In this document: positions 26,069-34,500 of the stretch, piece after piece
Position numbering within the stretch: position 1 is the stretch's first letter
Layout: each line of letters starts with the position of its first letter
Assembly: GCF_015356825.1 (NCBI RefSeq)
Contig: NZ_JAACYW010000099.1
Span: 1-35,407 of the forward strand
From: Catenulispora rubra
GTDB taxonomy: Bacteria > Actinomycetota > Actinomycetes > Streptomycetales > Catenulisporaceae
Reading direction: 5' to 3'
DNA length: 35,407 nt
The notes under the pieces: model-generated
Told to the model about the DNA's origin: nothing
The model's database searches: none
What the model saw: only the letters and a program-made list of their open reading frames with translations
Program-made: the position numbers and the translations under genes

Positions 26069-27166
26069 CTAGGCGATCTTGCGCAGCCAGTGGTGCAGGT
26101 CGGGGGCCTTGCCGGTCTGGATGTCGAGCAGCGCCTCGCGGATCTTCAGCGTCACCGGGCCCGGCTCGCCGTTCCCGATGGCGAACTCGCCGTCCTTGCC
26201 CTTGACCTTACCCAGCGGCGTCACCACGGCCGCGGTGCCGCAGCCGAACACCTCGGTGATCTCGCCGGAGGCCACGCCGTCGCGCCACTGCTCGACCGAG
26301 ATCGTCCCCTCTTCGGCCGGGATGCCGAGGTCGGCGGCCACCTTGAGCAGCGAGTCGCGGGTGATGCCGGGCAGCAGCGAGCCGGTCAGCGCCGGGGTCA
26401 TCAGCCGCGCGTCGGCGCCCTGGCCGTAGACGAAGTAGAGGTTGTTGCTGCCCATCTCCTCGACGTACTTGTGCTCGAAGCCGTCGAGCCACACCACCTG
26501 GTCGCAGCCCTGCTCCACGGCCTGGGCCTGGGCCAGGAAGCTGGCCGCGTAGTTGCCGCCGCACTTGGCCTCGCCGGTGCCGCCCTTGACCGCGCGCACG
26601 TAGTCCTCGGACAGCCACACCGTCACCGGCTGCACGCCGCCGGCGAAGTAGGAGCCGGCCGGGCCGGCGATCAGCATGAACAGGTACTCCTTGCTCGGCG
26701 AGTTCACGCCGAGGCCGACCTGCGTGGCGAACATGAAGGGACGCAGGTACAGGCTGCGGCCCTCGCCTTCGGGCACCCACTCGCGGTCGGTGCTGACCAG
26801 CACGTCGATGGCGGCCAGGAACAGGTCCTCGGGCAGCGCGGGCATCGCCATCCGGGCCGCGCTGCGGTTGAAGCGCGCGGCGTTGGCGTCGGGGCGGAAG
26901 GAGACGATCTGGCCGTCGTCGGTCCGGAACGCCTTCAGGCCCTCGAAGATCTCCTGGCCGTAGTGCAGGACCGAGGCCGCCGGGTCCAGGCTCACCGGGC
27001 CGTAGGCCTCCAGGACCGCGTCGTGCCAACCCTTGCCCTCGGTATAGCGGATCGTGACCATGTGGTCGGAGAAGATCTGGCCGAACCCGCCGACGGCCTT
27101 CAGCGCCTCACGCTCTTCGACGGGCTTGGGGGTGCTGCTCGGCTTGAGTTCGATGGTCAGTGACAT
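26069..27166 (-). CDS. ilvE: Branched-chain amino acid aminotransferase
   Basis: A 365-residue PLP enzyme of fold type IV that does the last transamination to leucine, isoleucine and valine. The PLP Lys is probably Lys201 in EAKCGGNYAAS, as in mycobacterial IlvE. Also visible are LHYGQEIFEGLKAFR (68-81), SLYLRPFMFATQ and WLDGFEHKYVEEMGSNNLYFV, all typical of the class. The start at 27166 is fixed by AAGGAGGA nine bases upstream; the open frame to 27346 is not supported. It follows leuB after 230 bases with tandem hairpins and precedes the MFS gene by 60 bases, so ilvE and the MFS gene may be co-transcribed. Confidence 0.97.
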   Translation of the reverse strand: MSLTIELKPSSTPKPVEEREALKAVGGFGQIFSDHMVTIRYTEGKGWHDAVLEAYGPVSLDPAASVLHYGQEIFEGLKAFRTDDGQIVSFRPDANAARFNRSAARMAMPALPEDLFLAAIDVLVSTDREWVPEGEGRSLYLRPFMFATQVGLGVNSPSKEYLFMLIAGPAGSYFAGGVQPVTVWLSEDYVRAVKGGTGEAKCGGNYAASFLAQAQAVEQGCDQVVWLDGFEHKYVEEMGSNNLYFVYGQGADARLMTPALTGSLLPGITRDSLLKVAADLGIPAEEGTISVEQWRDGVASGEITEVFGCGTAAVVTPLGKVKGKDGEFAIGNGEPGPVTLKIREALLDIQTGKAPDLHHWLRKIA

Positions 27167-27290
27167 CTCGCGCGTCCTCCTTGACGGCCTCGACGGCCAG
27201 CTCTGGCCCGGTGTGCAGCCGAGGTGCGCAGCTCGCAGCGCCCCTCCCAGGGAAAATCCCATTATCTGAGACGTTACCCCAGGAGCGCAG

Positions 27291-27368
27291 CGAGGCATAC
27301 CTCGGCTCACGCCCTGGCGCGGGCGTGACGCAGACCGGCCTGGCATCCTTCTGCCGCCAGGCCGGTCT
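27291..27368 (-). terminator. Three tandem hairpins after leuB
   Basis: AGACCGGCCTGGC (27332-27344) pairs perfectly with GCCAGGCCGGTCT (27356-27368), 13 bp, 28 bases past the leuB stop. Next come TCACGCCC/GGGCGTGA (27307-27328, 8 bp) and CGAGG/CCTCG (27291-27304). The first is the likely leuB terminator. The others may reinforce it or belong to the ilvE upstream region. Confidence 0.65.
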
Positions 27369-27396
27369 CCGGGTGTGGATGTGTTACAGCGGCGTG

Positions 27397-28473
27397 TTAC
27401 AAACCGGCGGCCTTGGCCGCCAGCGCGTCGCCGATCTCGGAGGTCGTCCGCGGCGCTGTCTGCGTGGCGCGCTCGGTGAGGTCGGCCTCGACGGCCGCCT
27501 CGATCCGGCGCGCGGACTCGGACAGGGCCGGGCTGGCCTTGGTCCGTCCGAGGTGGTCCAGGAGCAGGGCGGCGGAGAGCACCGCGGCGGTCGGATCCGC
27601 CTTGCCCTGCCCCGCGATGTCCGGCGCCGAGCCGTGTACGGGCTCGAACATCGACGGGAACGTGCCGGTGACGTCCAGGTTCCCGGAGGCCGCCAGCCCG
27701 ATGCCGCCGGTGACCGCGGCGGCGAGGTCGGTGATGATGTCGCCGAACAGGTTGTCGGTGACGATCACGTCGAACCGCTCCGGCTGGGTGGCCAGGAAGA
27801 TGGTCGCGGCGTCGACGTGCAGGTAGTCGGTGGCCACCTCGGGGAACTCCGCGGCGACCTCATTGAAGATCCGGCTCCACAGGGAGCCGGCGAAGACCAG
27901 CACGTTGGTCTTGTGGACCAGCGTCAGCTTCTTGCGCGGCCGGGCCTGGGCCCGGCCGAAGGCGTCGCGCACCACGCGCTCGACCCCGTAGGCGGTGTTC
28001 AGGCTGACCTCGGTGGCCACCTCGTGCACGGTGCCCTTGCGGATGGTCCCGCCGTTGCCGGTGTACGGCCCCTCGGTGCCCTCGCGGACCACGACGAAGT
28101 CGACCGCGCCGGGCTCCTTCAGCGGGCCCGGTACGCCCGGGAACAGGCGCGAGGGCCGCAGGTTGACGTGGTGGTCGAACGCGAAGCGCAGCTTGAGCAG
28201 CAGCCCGCGCTCCAGCACGCCGGAGGGCACGCTCGGGTCGCCGATCGCGCCGAGCAGGATCGCGTCGTAGCCCTTGAGATCCTCGAGCACCTCGTCCGGA
28301 AGCGTCTCGCCGGTGGCATGGTAGCGGCGGGCCCCGAGGTCGTACTCGGTGCCCTCCACCTTCACGTCCTGCGGCAGCGCGGCCTGCAGGACCTTCAGGG
28401 CCTCGGCGGTGACCTCGACGCCGATGCCGTCGCCGGGGATCACGGCCAGCCGGATGGAAGAGGGTGCTGTCAT
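27397..28473 (-). CDS. leuB: 3-isopropylmalate dehydrogenase
   Basis: A 358-residue NAD-dependent beta-decarboxylating dehydrogenase of leucine synthesis, of the usual actinobacterial length. Signatures are IPGDGIGVEVTAEA near the N-terminus, LLKLRFAFDHHVNLRPSRL with the substrate Arg residues, VVREGTEGPYTG, the metal-ligand motif DNLFGDIITDLAAAV, and the NAD-loop segment EPVHGSAPDIAGQGKADPTA. GTAGGACC precedes the ATG. On the same strand a 34-codon open frame lies 66 bases upstream. It may use homoisocitrate or methylmalate-type substrates too, but the family call is firm. Confidence 0.96.
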   Translation of the reverse strand: MTAPSSIRLAVIPGDGIGVEVTAEALKVLQAALPQDVKVEGTEYDLGARRYHATGETLPDEVLEDLKGYDAILLGAIGDPSVPSGVLERGLLLKLRFAFDHHVNLRPSRLFPGVPGPLKEPGAVDFVVVREGTEGPYTGNGGTIRKGTVHEVATEVSLNTAYGVERVVRDAFGRAQARPRKKLTLVHKTNVLVFAGSLWSRIFNEVAAEFPEVATDYLHVDAATIFLATQPERFDVIVTDNLFGDIITDLAAAVTGGIGLAASGNLDVTGTFPSMFEPVHGSAPDIAGQGKADPTAAVLSAALLLDHLGRTKASPALSESARRIEAAVEADLTERATQTAPRTTSEIGDALAAKAAGL

Positions 28474-28539
28474 GGTCCTACGGTAGACCGTGTCTCGATG
28501 GGCAAGCTGCGAGTGTTCGCTATCTGGACGGCAGGCCGC

Positions 28540-28644
28540 TCAGCGGCTGCGCCGGTCCAGCGCCTGCTGCAGCGCCTCGCGGGCGGCCGCGGCCGCCTCG
28601 GAGGACGCGGCGGAGGTGTGACGGGGACGGCGGGTGCGGGTCAT
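28540..28644 (-). CDS. Small basic 34-aa protein upstream of leuB, unrecognised
   Basis: ATG at 28644, six bases after a GGAG ribosome site, opens a 34-codon frame starting MTRTRRPRHTSAASSEAAAA and ending ALDRRSR with TGA at 28540-28542. Seven of the last 20 residues are Ala, and nine residues in all are Arg. The profile is a basic head, an Ala-rich helix and an Arg end. It is not rich in Leu, so it is not a classical leuB attenuator peptide. It sits 66 bases before leuB on the same strand. I do not recognise it and it may not be expressed. Confidence 0.45.
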   Translation of the reverse strand: MTRTRRPRHTSAASSEAAAAAREALQQALDRRSR

Positions 28645-28905
28645 GGCGGACTCCAGACAGGATCGTGATGCGGAATTGTCGTCAAGAGGAGGACGACTCC
28701 GAAGGGGTGCCGGAGTACAGCTGAGAATCGACTACCGCGGTAAGGGTGGCCTGCGGCGCAAGGAAAACACTAGGACATCCGACTAAATCTTGTCTGCGCC
28801 GCGGGCGGATGTTCTTACGATGTGAGACCACCGCGAAGCGCCCCACTCCGTCCGTGTTCGCCGTCGGAGTGCCGCTTCCACCCCGGCGGCGAAGAATCAG
28901 GAGCT
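28645..28905. other. Intergenic region between the small ORF and the methyltransferase
   Basis: This 261-base divergent gap is less GC-rich in places (for example around 28780-28830, with GACTAAATCTTGTC and TTCTTACGATGTGAGACC), which suits promoters in both directions. A plus-strand micro-frame at 28668 (MRNCRQEEDDSEGVPEYS) is visible, but I do not call it a gene. Confidence 0.35.
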
Positions 28906-29748
28906 ATGAGCAAGGCCCCCGCGCACAGCCACGGAACCCGCGCGCACCAGCCCGAACAGCCCCGCGAACGCTACGGCGACCGCCTCTTCCGCCCGGAGCG
29001 CCTGACCACGGAGCTCCCCCGCCTGTCGGCCCTCGCGGCGATGTACGACGAGCACACGTTCCGCTGCCTGGAGGCCCTCGGCGTGTCCCCCGGATGGCGG
29101 TGTCTGGACGTCGGCACCGGCCCCGGCCACGTGGCCCGCTGGCTAGCCGCCGCCGTGGCCCCGGAGGGCACCGTGACGGCGCTGGACCGCAGCACGCGGA
29201 TGCTGCACACCTCCGCGAACCCCCCGAACCTCGAAGCCCTGGAGGCCGACGCCCTGGACGCCGAACCGGGCCGGTACCAGTACGACCTGGTGCACTGTCG
29301 CATCATGCTGATGCACACCCCGCAGCGCGCCGCCCTGCTGGCCCGGCTGGCCTCCTGGGTCCGCCCCGGCGGCTGGCTGATGGTCGGCGACGACGTGGAC
29401 TTCGCCACCCACTCCTCGGCGCACCAGGCGCTCCGCCAGACCTTCACCGCCATGCGTCGCATGCTGAACACCACGATCGGCACCGACTTCCACTTCGCCC
29501 GCGACTACCCGGGCCGGCTGCGCGACCTGGGCCTGACCGACATCGGCGTGGACGCCGCGACCCCGGTGCTGCGCGCCGGCGCCGCGGCGAACGAGTTCTG
29601 GCTGCGGACCTGGGACCAGCTGTGGCCGCGGATGGAGCTCGACGAGGCGGTGTACCGGGAGGCGCGGCGGCTGTTGCAGGATCCTGAGGTGGTGGACCTG
29701 TCGCTGACGCACATCACGGCCTGGGGCCGCCGGCCGCTGGCCGACTGA
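28906..29748 (+). CDS. SAM-dependent class I methyltransferase
   Basis: A 280-residue methyltransferase. The Rossmann motif I is CLDVGTGPGHVARWL (67-80), with the acidic residue after strand two in ALDRST (Asp94). Motif IV is YDLVHCRIMLMHTP, followed by WVRPGGWLMVGDDVD. The C-terminal third is helical and may shape the substrate pocket. The target could be a small molecule or natural product; nothing nearby identifies it. AGGAG lies five bases before the ATG. It is convergent with serA and shares the strong hairpin at 29759-29794. The reading frame has normal codon bias. Confidence 0.93.
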   Translation: MSKAPAHSHGTRAHQPEQPRERYGDRLFRPERLTTELPRLSALAAMYDEHTFRCLEALGVSPGWRCLDVGTGPGHVARWLAAAVAPEGTVTALDRSTRMLHTSANPPNLEALEADALDAEPGRYQYDLVHCRIMLMHTPQRAALLARLASWVRPGGWLMVGDDVDFATHSSAHQALRQTFTAMRRMLNTTIGTDFHFARDYPGRLRDLGLTDIGVDAATPVLRAGAAANEFWLRTWDQLWPRMELDEAVYREARRLLQDPEVVDLSLTHITAWGRRPLAD

Positions 29749-29758
29749 GACGGAGAAC

Positions 29759-29794
29759 GCGAGTGGCCCCGCCGGTTTCGGCGGGGCCACTCGC
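29759..29794. terminator. Perfect 16-bp terminator hairpin after the methyltransferase
   Basis: GCGAGTGGCCCCGCCG (29759-29774) pairs perfectly with CGGCGGGGCCACTCGC (29779-29794) around GTTT. It starts 10 bases after the methyltransferase stop and probably also terminates serA from the other side. Confidence 0.9.
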
Positions 29795-29845
29795 TTCAGT
29801 CACATCAGGGTCTCAGTCACCTCAGTGCCTCGGTCACATCAGTGC
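29795..29845. repeat. Three degenerate 17-bp tandem repeats downstream of serA
   Basis: TTCAGTCACATCAGGGT, CTCAGTCACCTCAGTGC and CTCGGTCACATCAGTGC follow one another without gaps, between the terminator and the serA stop codon. Confidence 0.7.
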
Positions 29846-29872
29846 ATCAGCCCTCAGCGAAACGCGCAGTGC

Positions 29873-31480
29873 TCAGTTCTCCAGCGAGATGCTGTGCACC
29901 GCGGTCGCGCCGATGGCGGCCTTGATCTCCTCCAGCAGCCCGGCCGGCACCACCGAGTCGACGGTCAGCGCGACCAGCGCCTCGCCGCCCTTGGCGGCGC
30001 GGGCGACCTGCATGCCGCCGATGTTGATGCCCGCCGCGCCCAGGACGCCGCCGAGCTGGCCGACCACGCCGGGGCGGTCGGTGTAGCGCAGGAAGAGCAG
30101 GTGCTCGGCGATGGTGACGTCGAGCTGGAAGTCGTCGACCTCGACGATCTTCTCCACCAGGCGCGGGCCGGTGACGGTGCCGGAGACCGACACCACCGAG
30201 CCGTCGGCCAGGACGCCGCGGACCGTGGTCATGTTGCGGTAGTCCGGGCTGTCCGAGCTGGTGGTCAGGCGCACCTCCATGCCGCGCTCGGTGGCCAGCA
30301 GCGGGGCGTTCACGTAGGACACCGAGTGCTCGACCACGTCGGCGAAGACGCCCTTGAGCGCGGCCAGCTCCAGCACCTTCACGTCGTGCTGGGTGATCTC
30401 GCCGCGGACGATCACGTCCAGCTGGGTCGGCGCGGCGCCGGCCAGGGCGGTGAAGACCCGGCCCAGGCGCTCGGCCAGCGGCAGGCCGGGGCGCACGTCC
30501 TCGGCGATGGTGCCGCCCTGAACGTTCACCGCGTCCGGGACCAGCTCGCCGGCCAGCGCCAGGCGCACCGACTTGGCCACCGCGATGCCGGCCTTCTCCT
30601 GGGCCTCGTCGGTGGAGGCGCCCAGGTGCGGGGTCACGACCACCTGGTCCAGGTCGAACAGCGGGGACTCGGTGCACGGCTCGGTGACGAACACGTCCAC
30701 GCCGGCGCCGCCGACCCGGCCCTCCTTGATCGCGATGGCCAGCGCGGCCTCGTCCACGATGCCGCCGCGGGCCGCGTTGATGATCCGCACGCCCGGCTTC
30801 ACCTTGGTCAGCGCCTCCTCGCCGATGAGCCCGAGGGTCTCCGGGGTCTTCGGCAGGTGCACGGTGATGAAGTCGGACTCGGCCAGCAGCTCGTCCAGGC
30901 TCACGACCTTCGCGCCGAGCTGCCCGGCCCGGGCCGGCTGCACGTACGGGTCGTAGGCCAGCAGCCGCACGCCGAACGGCGCCAGCCGCTGCGCGACCAG
31001 CTGCCCGATCCGGCCGAAACCGACGATGCCGACGACCTTCTCGTCCAGCTCCACGCCGGTGAACTTGCTGCGCTCCCACTTGCCGGACTTCAGCGAGGCG
31101 TTGGCCTTGGGGATGTGCCGCGCGGTGGCCAGCAGCAGCGCGATGGCGAGCTCGGCGGCCGAGGTGATGTTCGAGGTGGGGGCGTTCACCACCATGACGC
31201 CGGCCTTGGTGGCGGCGCCGACGTCGACGTTGTCCAGCCCCACGCCGGCCCGCGCGACCACCTTCAGCCTGCCGGCCACGGCCAGCGCCTCGGCGTTCAC
31301 CTGGGTCGCGGAGCGGACCAGCAGGGCGTCGGCCTCGGGCAGCGCGGCGAGCAGTTCGGCGCGGTCGGCGCCGTTGCAGTGCCGGATCTCGAAATCGGGG
31401 CCGAGCGCGTCGACCGTGGCCGGCGACAGTTCCTCGGCGATCAGGACGACGGGTTTCTCGGACACCACAGGCTTCGTCAC
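29873..31480 (-). CDS. serA: D-3-phosphoglycerate dehydrogenase
   Basis: A 535-residue long-type enzyme (catalytic, intervening and ACT domains) that takes 3-phosphoglycerate to 3-phosphohydroxypyruvate, the first step of serine synthesis. The NAD site is GFGRIGQ at 154-160. The catalytic triad is Arg238 (NAARGG), Glu267 and His285 (TPHLGAST). The ASB domain runs about 315-455, and the ACT domain, where serine binds in mycobacteria, begins near residue 460 with HLLFLRYTDRPGVVGQLGGVLG. The GTG start at 31480 follows AGAAGGAAGAG. It is divergent from the Mrp gene. In other actinomycetes serA lies next to ilvBNC; here it is 10 kb away in the same wider neighbourhood. Confidence 0.97.
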   Translation of the reverse strand: MTKPVVSEKPVVLIAEELSPATVDALGPDFEIRHCNGADRAELLAALPEADALLVRSATQVNAEALAVAGRLKVVARAGVGLDNVDVGAATKAGVMVVNAPTSNITSAAELAIALLLATARHIPKANASLKSGKWERSKFTGVELDEKVVGIVGFGRIGQLVAQRLAPFGVRLLAYDPYVQPARAGQLGAKVVSLDELLAESDFITVHLPKTPETLGLIGEEALTKVKPGVRIINAARGGIVDEAALAIAIKEGRVGGAGVDVFVTEPCTESPLFDLDQVVVTPHLGASTDEAQEKAGIAVAKSVRLALAGELVPDAVNVQGGTIAEDVRPGLPLAERLGRVFTALAGAAPTQLDVIVRGEITQHDVKVLELAALKGVFADVVEHSVSYVNAPLLATERGMEVRLTTSSDSPDYRNMTTVRGVLADGSVVSVSGTVTGPRLVEKIVEVDDFQLDVTIAEHLLFLRYTDRPGVVGQLGGVLGAAGINIGGMQVARAAKGGEALVALTVDSVVPAGLLEEIKAAIGATAVHSISLEN

Positions 31481-31558
31481 GACAGCTCTTCCTTCTCGCA
31501 GGTCAGGAGTGAATTCGCCCGGATTCCACGACGCTGTGATGTGGGCTGTACGCGATTC

Positions 31559-31564
31559 AATATA
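31559..31564 (-). promoter_or_regulatory. Possible -10 element for serA
   Basis: On the minus strand the AT-rich TATATT lies 79 bases before the serA start, with GTGAGA about 17 bases further upstream as a poor -35. It is assigned from base composition and position only. Confidence 0.35.
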
Positions 31565-31702
31565 GCCCTTGGGTGGTGCGTCTCACGTCTGTCGCCGCGT
31601 AATGAGACGGGGTGTCGGTTGTACACAATGGAGTGTTGTGCGTGACGCAGCGCATACAAGGCGGCCTCCGTCGCCGCGCTGGGAAGACGTAGCATCGTGT
31701 GC

Positions 31703-32857
31703 ATGAGTATCACCGTCGAGCACGGGATCACCGAGGACGCCATCCACAACGCGCTCTCGAAGGTCCAGGACCCTGAGATCCACCGCTCCATCACCGAGCT
31801 GGACATGGTGAAAGAGGTCCACGTCGCCGCCGACGGCGCCGTCCAGGTGGCCATCTTCCTCACGGTCGCCGGCTGTCCGATGAAGGACCGGCTGACCAAC
31901 GACATCAAGCGCGAGGTCGGCGCGATCGACGGCGTCACCGCGGTCGAGGTCGAGCTGGACGTGATGAGCTCCGAGCAGCGCGACGCGCTCAAGACCAAGC
32001 TGCGCGGCGGCCAGGTCGACCGCGAGATCCCGTTCGCCCAGCCCGGCAGCCTGACCCGGGTCTACGCGATCGCCTCCGGCAAGGGCGGCGTCGGCAAGTC
32101 CTCGGTGACCGTGAACCTGGCCGCGGCGCTGGTCGCCAAGGGCCTGAAGGTGGGCGTCGTGGACGCCGACATCTACGGCCACTCGATCCCGCGCATGCTC
32201 GGCGTGACCGAGCCCCCGACCCCGATCGACGACATGATCCTGGCGCCGACCGCGCCCTCGGGCGTGAAGGTCATCTCCATCGGCATGTTCACCCCGGGCA
32301 ACTCCCCGGTGGTGTGGCGCGGCCCGATGCTGCACCGCGCGATCCAGCAGTTCCTCGGCGACGTCTACTGGGGCGACCTGGACGTGCTCCTGCTGGACCT
32401 GCCCCCGGGCACCGGCGACATCGCCATCTCGGTGGCCCAGCTGGTCCCGAACGCGGAGATCCTGGTGGTCACCACCCCGCAGCAGGCCGCCGCCGAGGTG
32501 GCCGAGCGCGCCGGCACCATCGCGGTGCAGACCCGCCAGCGCATCACCGGCGTGATCGAGAACATGTCCTGGATGCCCTGCCCGCACTGCGGCGAGCAGG
32601 TGGACGTCTTCGGCAGCGGCGGCGGCGAGACCGTGGCCGAGGCGCTGACCCGGGCCACCGGCACCAAGGTCCCGGTGCTCGGCCAGGTCCCGATCGACAT
32701 CCGGCTGCGCGAGGGCGGCGACAACGGCCAGCCGCTGACCCTCTCCGACCCGGAGTCGCCGGCGGCGCAGGTGCTCATCGGGATCGCCGACAAGATCGCC
32801 ACCCGGAGCCGCGGGCTGGTGGGGATGTCGCTGGGCGTCTCGCCGGTACGCAAGTAG
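31703..32857 (+). CDS. mrp: Mrp/ApbC-type Fe-S cluster carrier ATPase
   Basis: A 384-residue P-loop ATPase that carries Fe-S clusters to apoproteins. An N-terminal MIP18/DUF59 domain (about 3-90, with VQDPEIHRSI and TVAGCPMKD) is joined to the Mrp ATPase domain. The deviant Walker A is GKGGVGKSS at 126-134, DADIYGHSIPRMLG (154-167) is the Mrp signature, LDLPPGTGDIAIS is the Walker B region, and the bridging cluster Cys pair is CPHC (Cys293, Cys296). The start ATG at 31703 has little ribosome site; a GTG two codons upstream is possible. It is divergent from serA and 59 bases upstream of the APH-type kinase gene. Confidence 0.96.
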   Translation: MSITVEHGITEDAIHNALSKVQDPEIHRSITELDMVKEVHVAADGAVQVAIFLTVAGCPMKDRLTNDIKREVGAIDGVTAVEVELDVMSSEQRDALKTKLRGGQVDREIPFAQPGSLTRVYAIASGKGGVGKSSVTVNLAAALVAKGLKVGVVDADIYGHSIPRMLGVTEPPTPIDDMILAPTAPSGVKVISIGMFTPGNSPVVWRGPMLHRAIQQFLGDVYWGDLDVLLLDLPPGTGDIAISVAQLVPNAEILVVTTPQQAAAEVAERAGTIAVQTRQRITGVIENMSWMPCPHCGEQVDVFGSGGGETVAEALTRATGTKVPVLGQVPIDIRLREGGDNGQPLTLSDPESPAAQVLIGIADKIATRSRGLVGMSLGVSPVRK

Positions 32858-32862
32858 CCCGG

Positions 32863-32897
32863 CAGCTCGCAGGACTCAGCAGCTCGCAGAACACTGA
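32863..32897. repeat. Two 17-bp-spaced repeats after the mrp stop
   Basis: CAGCTCGCAGGACTCAG (32863-32879) is followed directly by CAGCTCGCAGAACACTGA (from 32880), starting 5 bases after the mrp stop codon. Confidence 0.6.
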
Positions 32898-32916
32898 GTG
32901 CGTGCCACGATGAGGC

Positions 32917-33927
32917 ATGCACTCAGCGCCTCCCCTCGGCGACGAGCTGATCGCCCGCCTCGGCAGCCCGAAGCGGGTGCGATCGCTCGCCAGCAGCCCG
33001 CGCTCGGAGGTCTGGCGCGCCACGCTCGGCGGCACGCCGGCGGTGATCAAACAGCTCGTCGCCGGCCCCGGCGCGGAGGAGCGCTACGCCCACGAAATCG
33101 CGGCGCTCCAGGCCGCGTCGGCCCTGCGACCGGCAGTGGTGCCGCAGCTCCTCGGCACCGATCCGGCCGAGCGTGTGCTGGTCACGGAGTACATCGAGGA
33201 ACAGAAGCCCGCCGCAGACTGGGTCATCGGCTATGCCGCAGCACTGGGCCGCTTGCACAGCACCCCGACCGACGGTGTCGACCTGCCGACATGGTCCGGG
33301 CCGACGAACGCGGATGTCGAGGCGTTCCTGAAACTGGCCGCATGGCTCGGCACGCCGGCGCCGGACTCGGTCGGCACCGAACTCGACGCGATGCTGACCC
33401 GGCTCGCGACCCGTTCCGCCCACGCAGACCTCCTGCACGGAGACCCCTGCCCGGCCAACGATCTGCACACCCCGGACGGCGTCCGCTTCGTCGACTTCGA
33501 GCAGGCCTCGCTCGGCGACGGCACCGTCGAGCTGGCCTACCTCCGCATCGCCTTCCCGACCTGCTGGTGCGCGACCGCGCAGCCGCCCGAGCTGCTCGCC
33601 GAAGCCGAGGCGGCGTATGCCGAAGCCACCGGCCGCGCGATCGACGAGCACGAACTCGCCGACGCCTGCGCCGGCTGGACGATCCGCGGCGACGCCCTGG
33701 TCCAGCGCGCCCACCGCGAGACGACGGACCACCTCGCGCGGCTGACCGTCGAGGACTGGAAGTGGTGGAAGGTCAGCGCCCGCGACCGGCTCGCATACCG
33801 GCTCGGCGTCGTCGGCCGACTCGGCGACGGACCACTCCGCGAGACGGCACAGCTCGCAGCGCGGATGCGCGAGGCGATGCTCCAGCGCTGGCCGGGGTTG
33901 CGGCCGCTGCCGACGAAGCGCCCCTGA
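32917..33927 (+). CDS. APH-fold phosphotransferase (aminoglycoside phosphotransferase-like)
   Basis: A 336-residue kinase of the APH/choline kinase fold. The ATP Lys is Lys45 in AVIKQL with Glu60 as partner, the catalytic loop is HGDPCPAND at 174-182 (Asp176), and the metal Asp is in FVDFEQ (Asp193). The body is typical of the large actinobacterial group of uncharacterised APH-like kinases; real aminoglycoside resistance cannot be inferred. The start ATG has a weak ribosome site. It follows mrp by 59 bases on the same strand and could be read from the same promoter. Beyond its stop, normal gene structure ends and the inverted-repeat island begins. Confidence 0.9.
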   Translation: MHSAPPLGDELIARLGSPKRVRSLASSPRSEVWRATLGGTPAVIKQLVAGPGAEERYAHEIAALQAASALRPAVVPQLLGTDPAERVLVTEYIEEQKPAADWVIGYAAALGRLHSTPTDGVDLPTWSGPTNADVEAFLKLAAWLGTPAPDSVGTELDAMLTRLATRSAHADLLHGDPCPANDLHTPDGVRFVDFEQASLGDGTVELAYLRIAFPTCWCATAQPPELLAEAEAAYAEATGRAIDEHELADACAGWTIRGDALVQRAHRETTDHLARLTVEDWKWWKVSARDRLAYRLGVVGRLGDGPLRETAQLAARMREAMLQRWPGLRPLPTKRP

Positions 33928-34320
33928 AGAAGCGGCGCTTGTGGGTGCTGATGGTGGGCGGGGTGCGGTTGGTGTGTGGGTTTACAGGCTTACAGGCGTT
34001 TTTTGACGGCTTCGCGCAGGGTTTGATGACCTCGCAGGGGAACGCAGTTCGGTGGTGCGTGGTGGGTTGCGCTGGCGGCTGGCCGGTGTCCGCGTTCACG
34101 ACCGCGCGCCGGTCCGAGTCACTGCGCACGCGTCTGGTCTGGCGGCCGTCTGCCGCGTGTGGTGGGTGCCGAAGATCAAAGTCAAGAGCAGGCGCCTCCG
34201 GCGAGGGCCTCGGCTCGGAGGGATGACCAACCCCGCGCGCAGGCGGCGGTCCGAGTTGTGGTCACCGCTGTCCTGGATCCCTCGTCGCTGACGTCGCCCG
34301 GAGGGAACCAGCCCGGCCTG

Positions 34321-34500
34321 CAATGCCGCGTAGTTAAGGATTCTGGAGCCTTGTCAAATAGGACAATTTGACCCTCAGTGCTGTTCGATATACCCGGATT
34401 GCCATATCTCGGCGACCGCGAGGGCGTCGCATCCAAGGGCCCACCTGGTCAAATTGACCACATTTGACAGCGGGCCAGAACCCTTAACTACGCGGCATTG
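34321..34500. mobile_element. 180-bp MITE-like element with 19-bp perfect terminal inverted repeats
   Basis: The ends are CAATGCCGCGTAGTTAAGG (34321-34339) and its exact complement (34482-34500). Homology of the arms continues inward to 34373 and 34447 with few changes, leaving a 73-base middle with no coding capacity. GCCCGGCCTG flanks it exactly on both sides (34311-34320 and 34501-34510), as a 10-bp target duplication would. The opposite arm of the surrounding inverted duplication lacks these 180 bases and keeps the unoccupied site (34973-34991, reverse strand). It is notably AT-richer than the surroundings. No transposase is encoded here; the mobilising family is not identified, though IS4-like families make duplications of about this size. 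Confidence 0.85.

Noticed and set aside
27167..27290. Riboswitch or T-box upstream of ilvE
   Set aside because: No specifier-loop or conserved T-box sequence, nor any other known aptamer core, could be recognised; only a GATAAT-like promoter element was seen.
28668..28724. 18-residue plus-strand micro-frame upstream of the methyltransferase
   Set aside because: It has a marginal ribosome site and no pattern that sets it apart from chance in a 260-base gap.
29825..31645. 606-codon plus-strand frame antisense to serA
   Set aside because: Same reason: a shadow of a conserved gene, with no recognisable motif and biased composition.
32917..33927. Aminoglycoside resistance determinant
   Set aside because: Only the general kinase fold motifs are visible. 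Many actinobacterial proteins of this fold have other substrates, and no mobile resistance context is present on this side.
32898..34226. 442-codon frame overlapping the APH-type gene and running into the repeat island
   Set aside because: The first part is a shifted frame of the kinase. The second part reads through a repeat whose other copy has frame-breaking indels.
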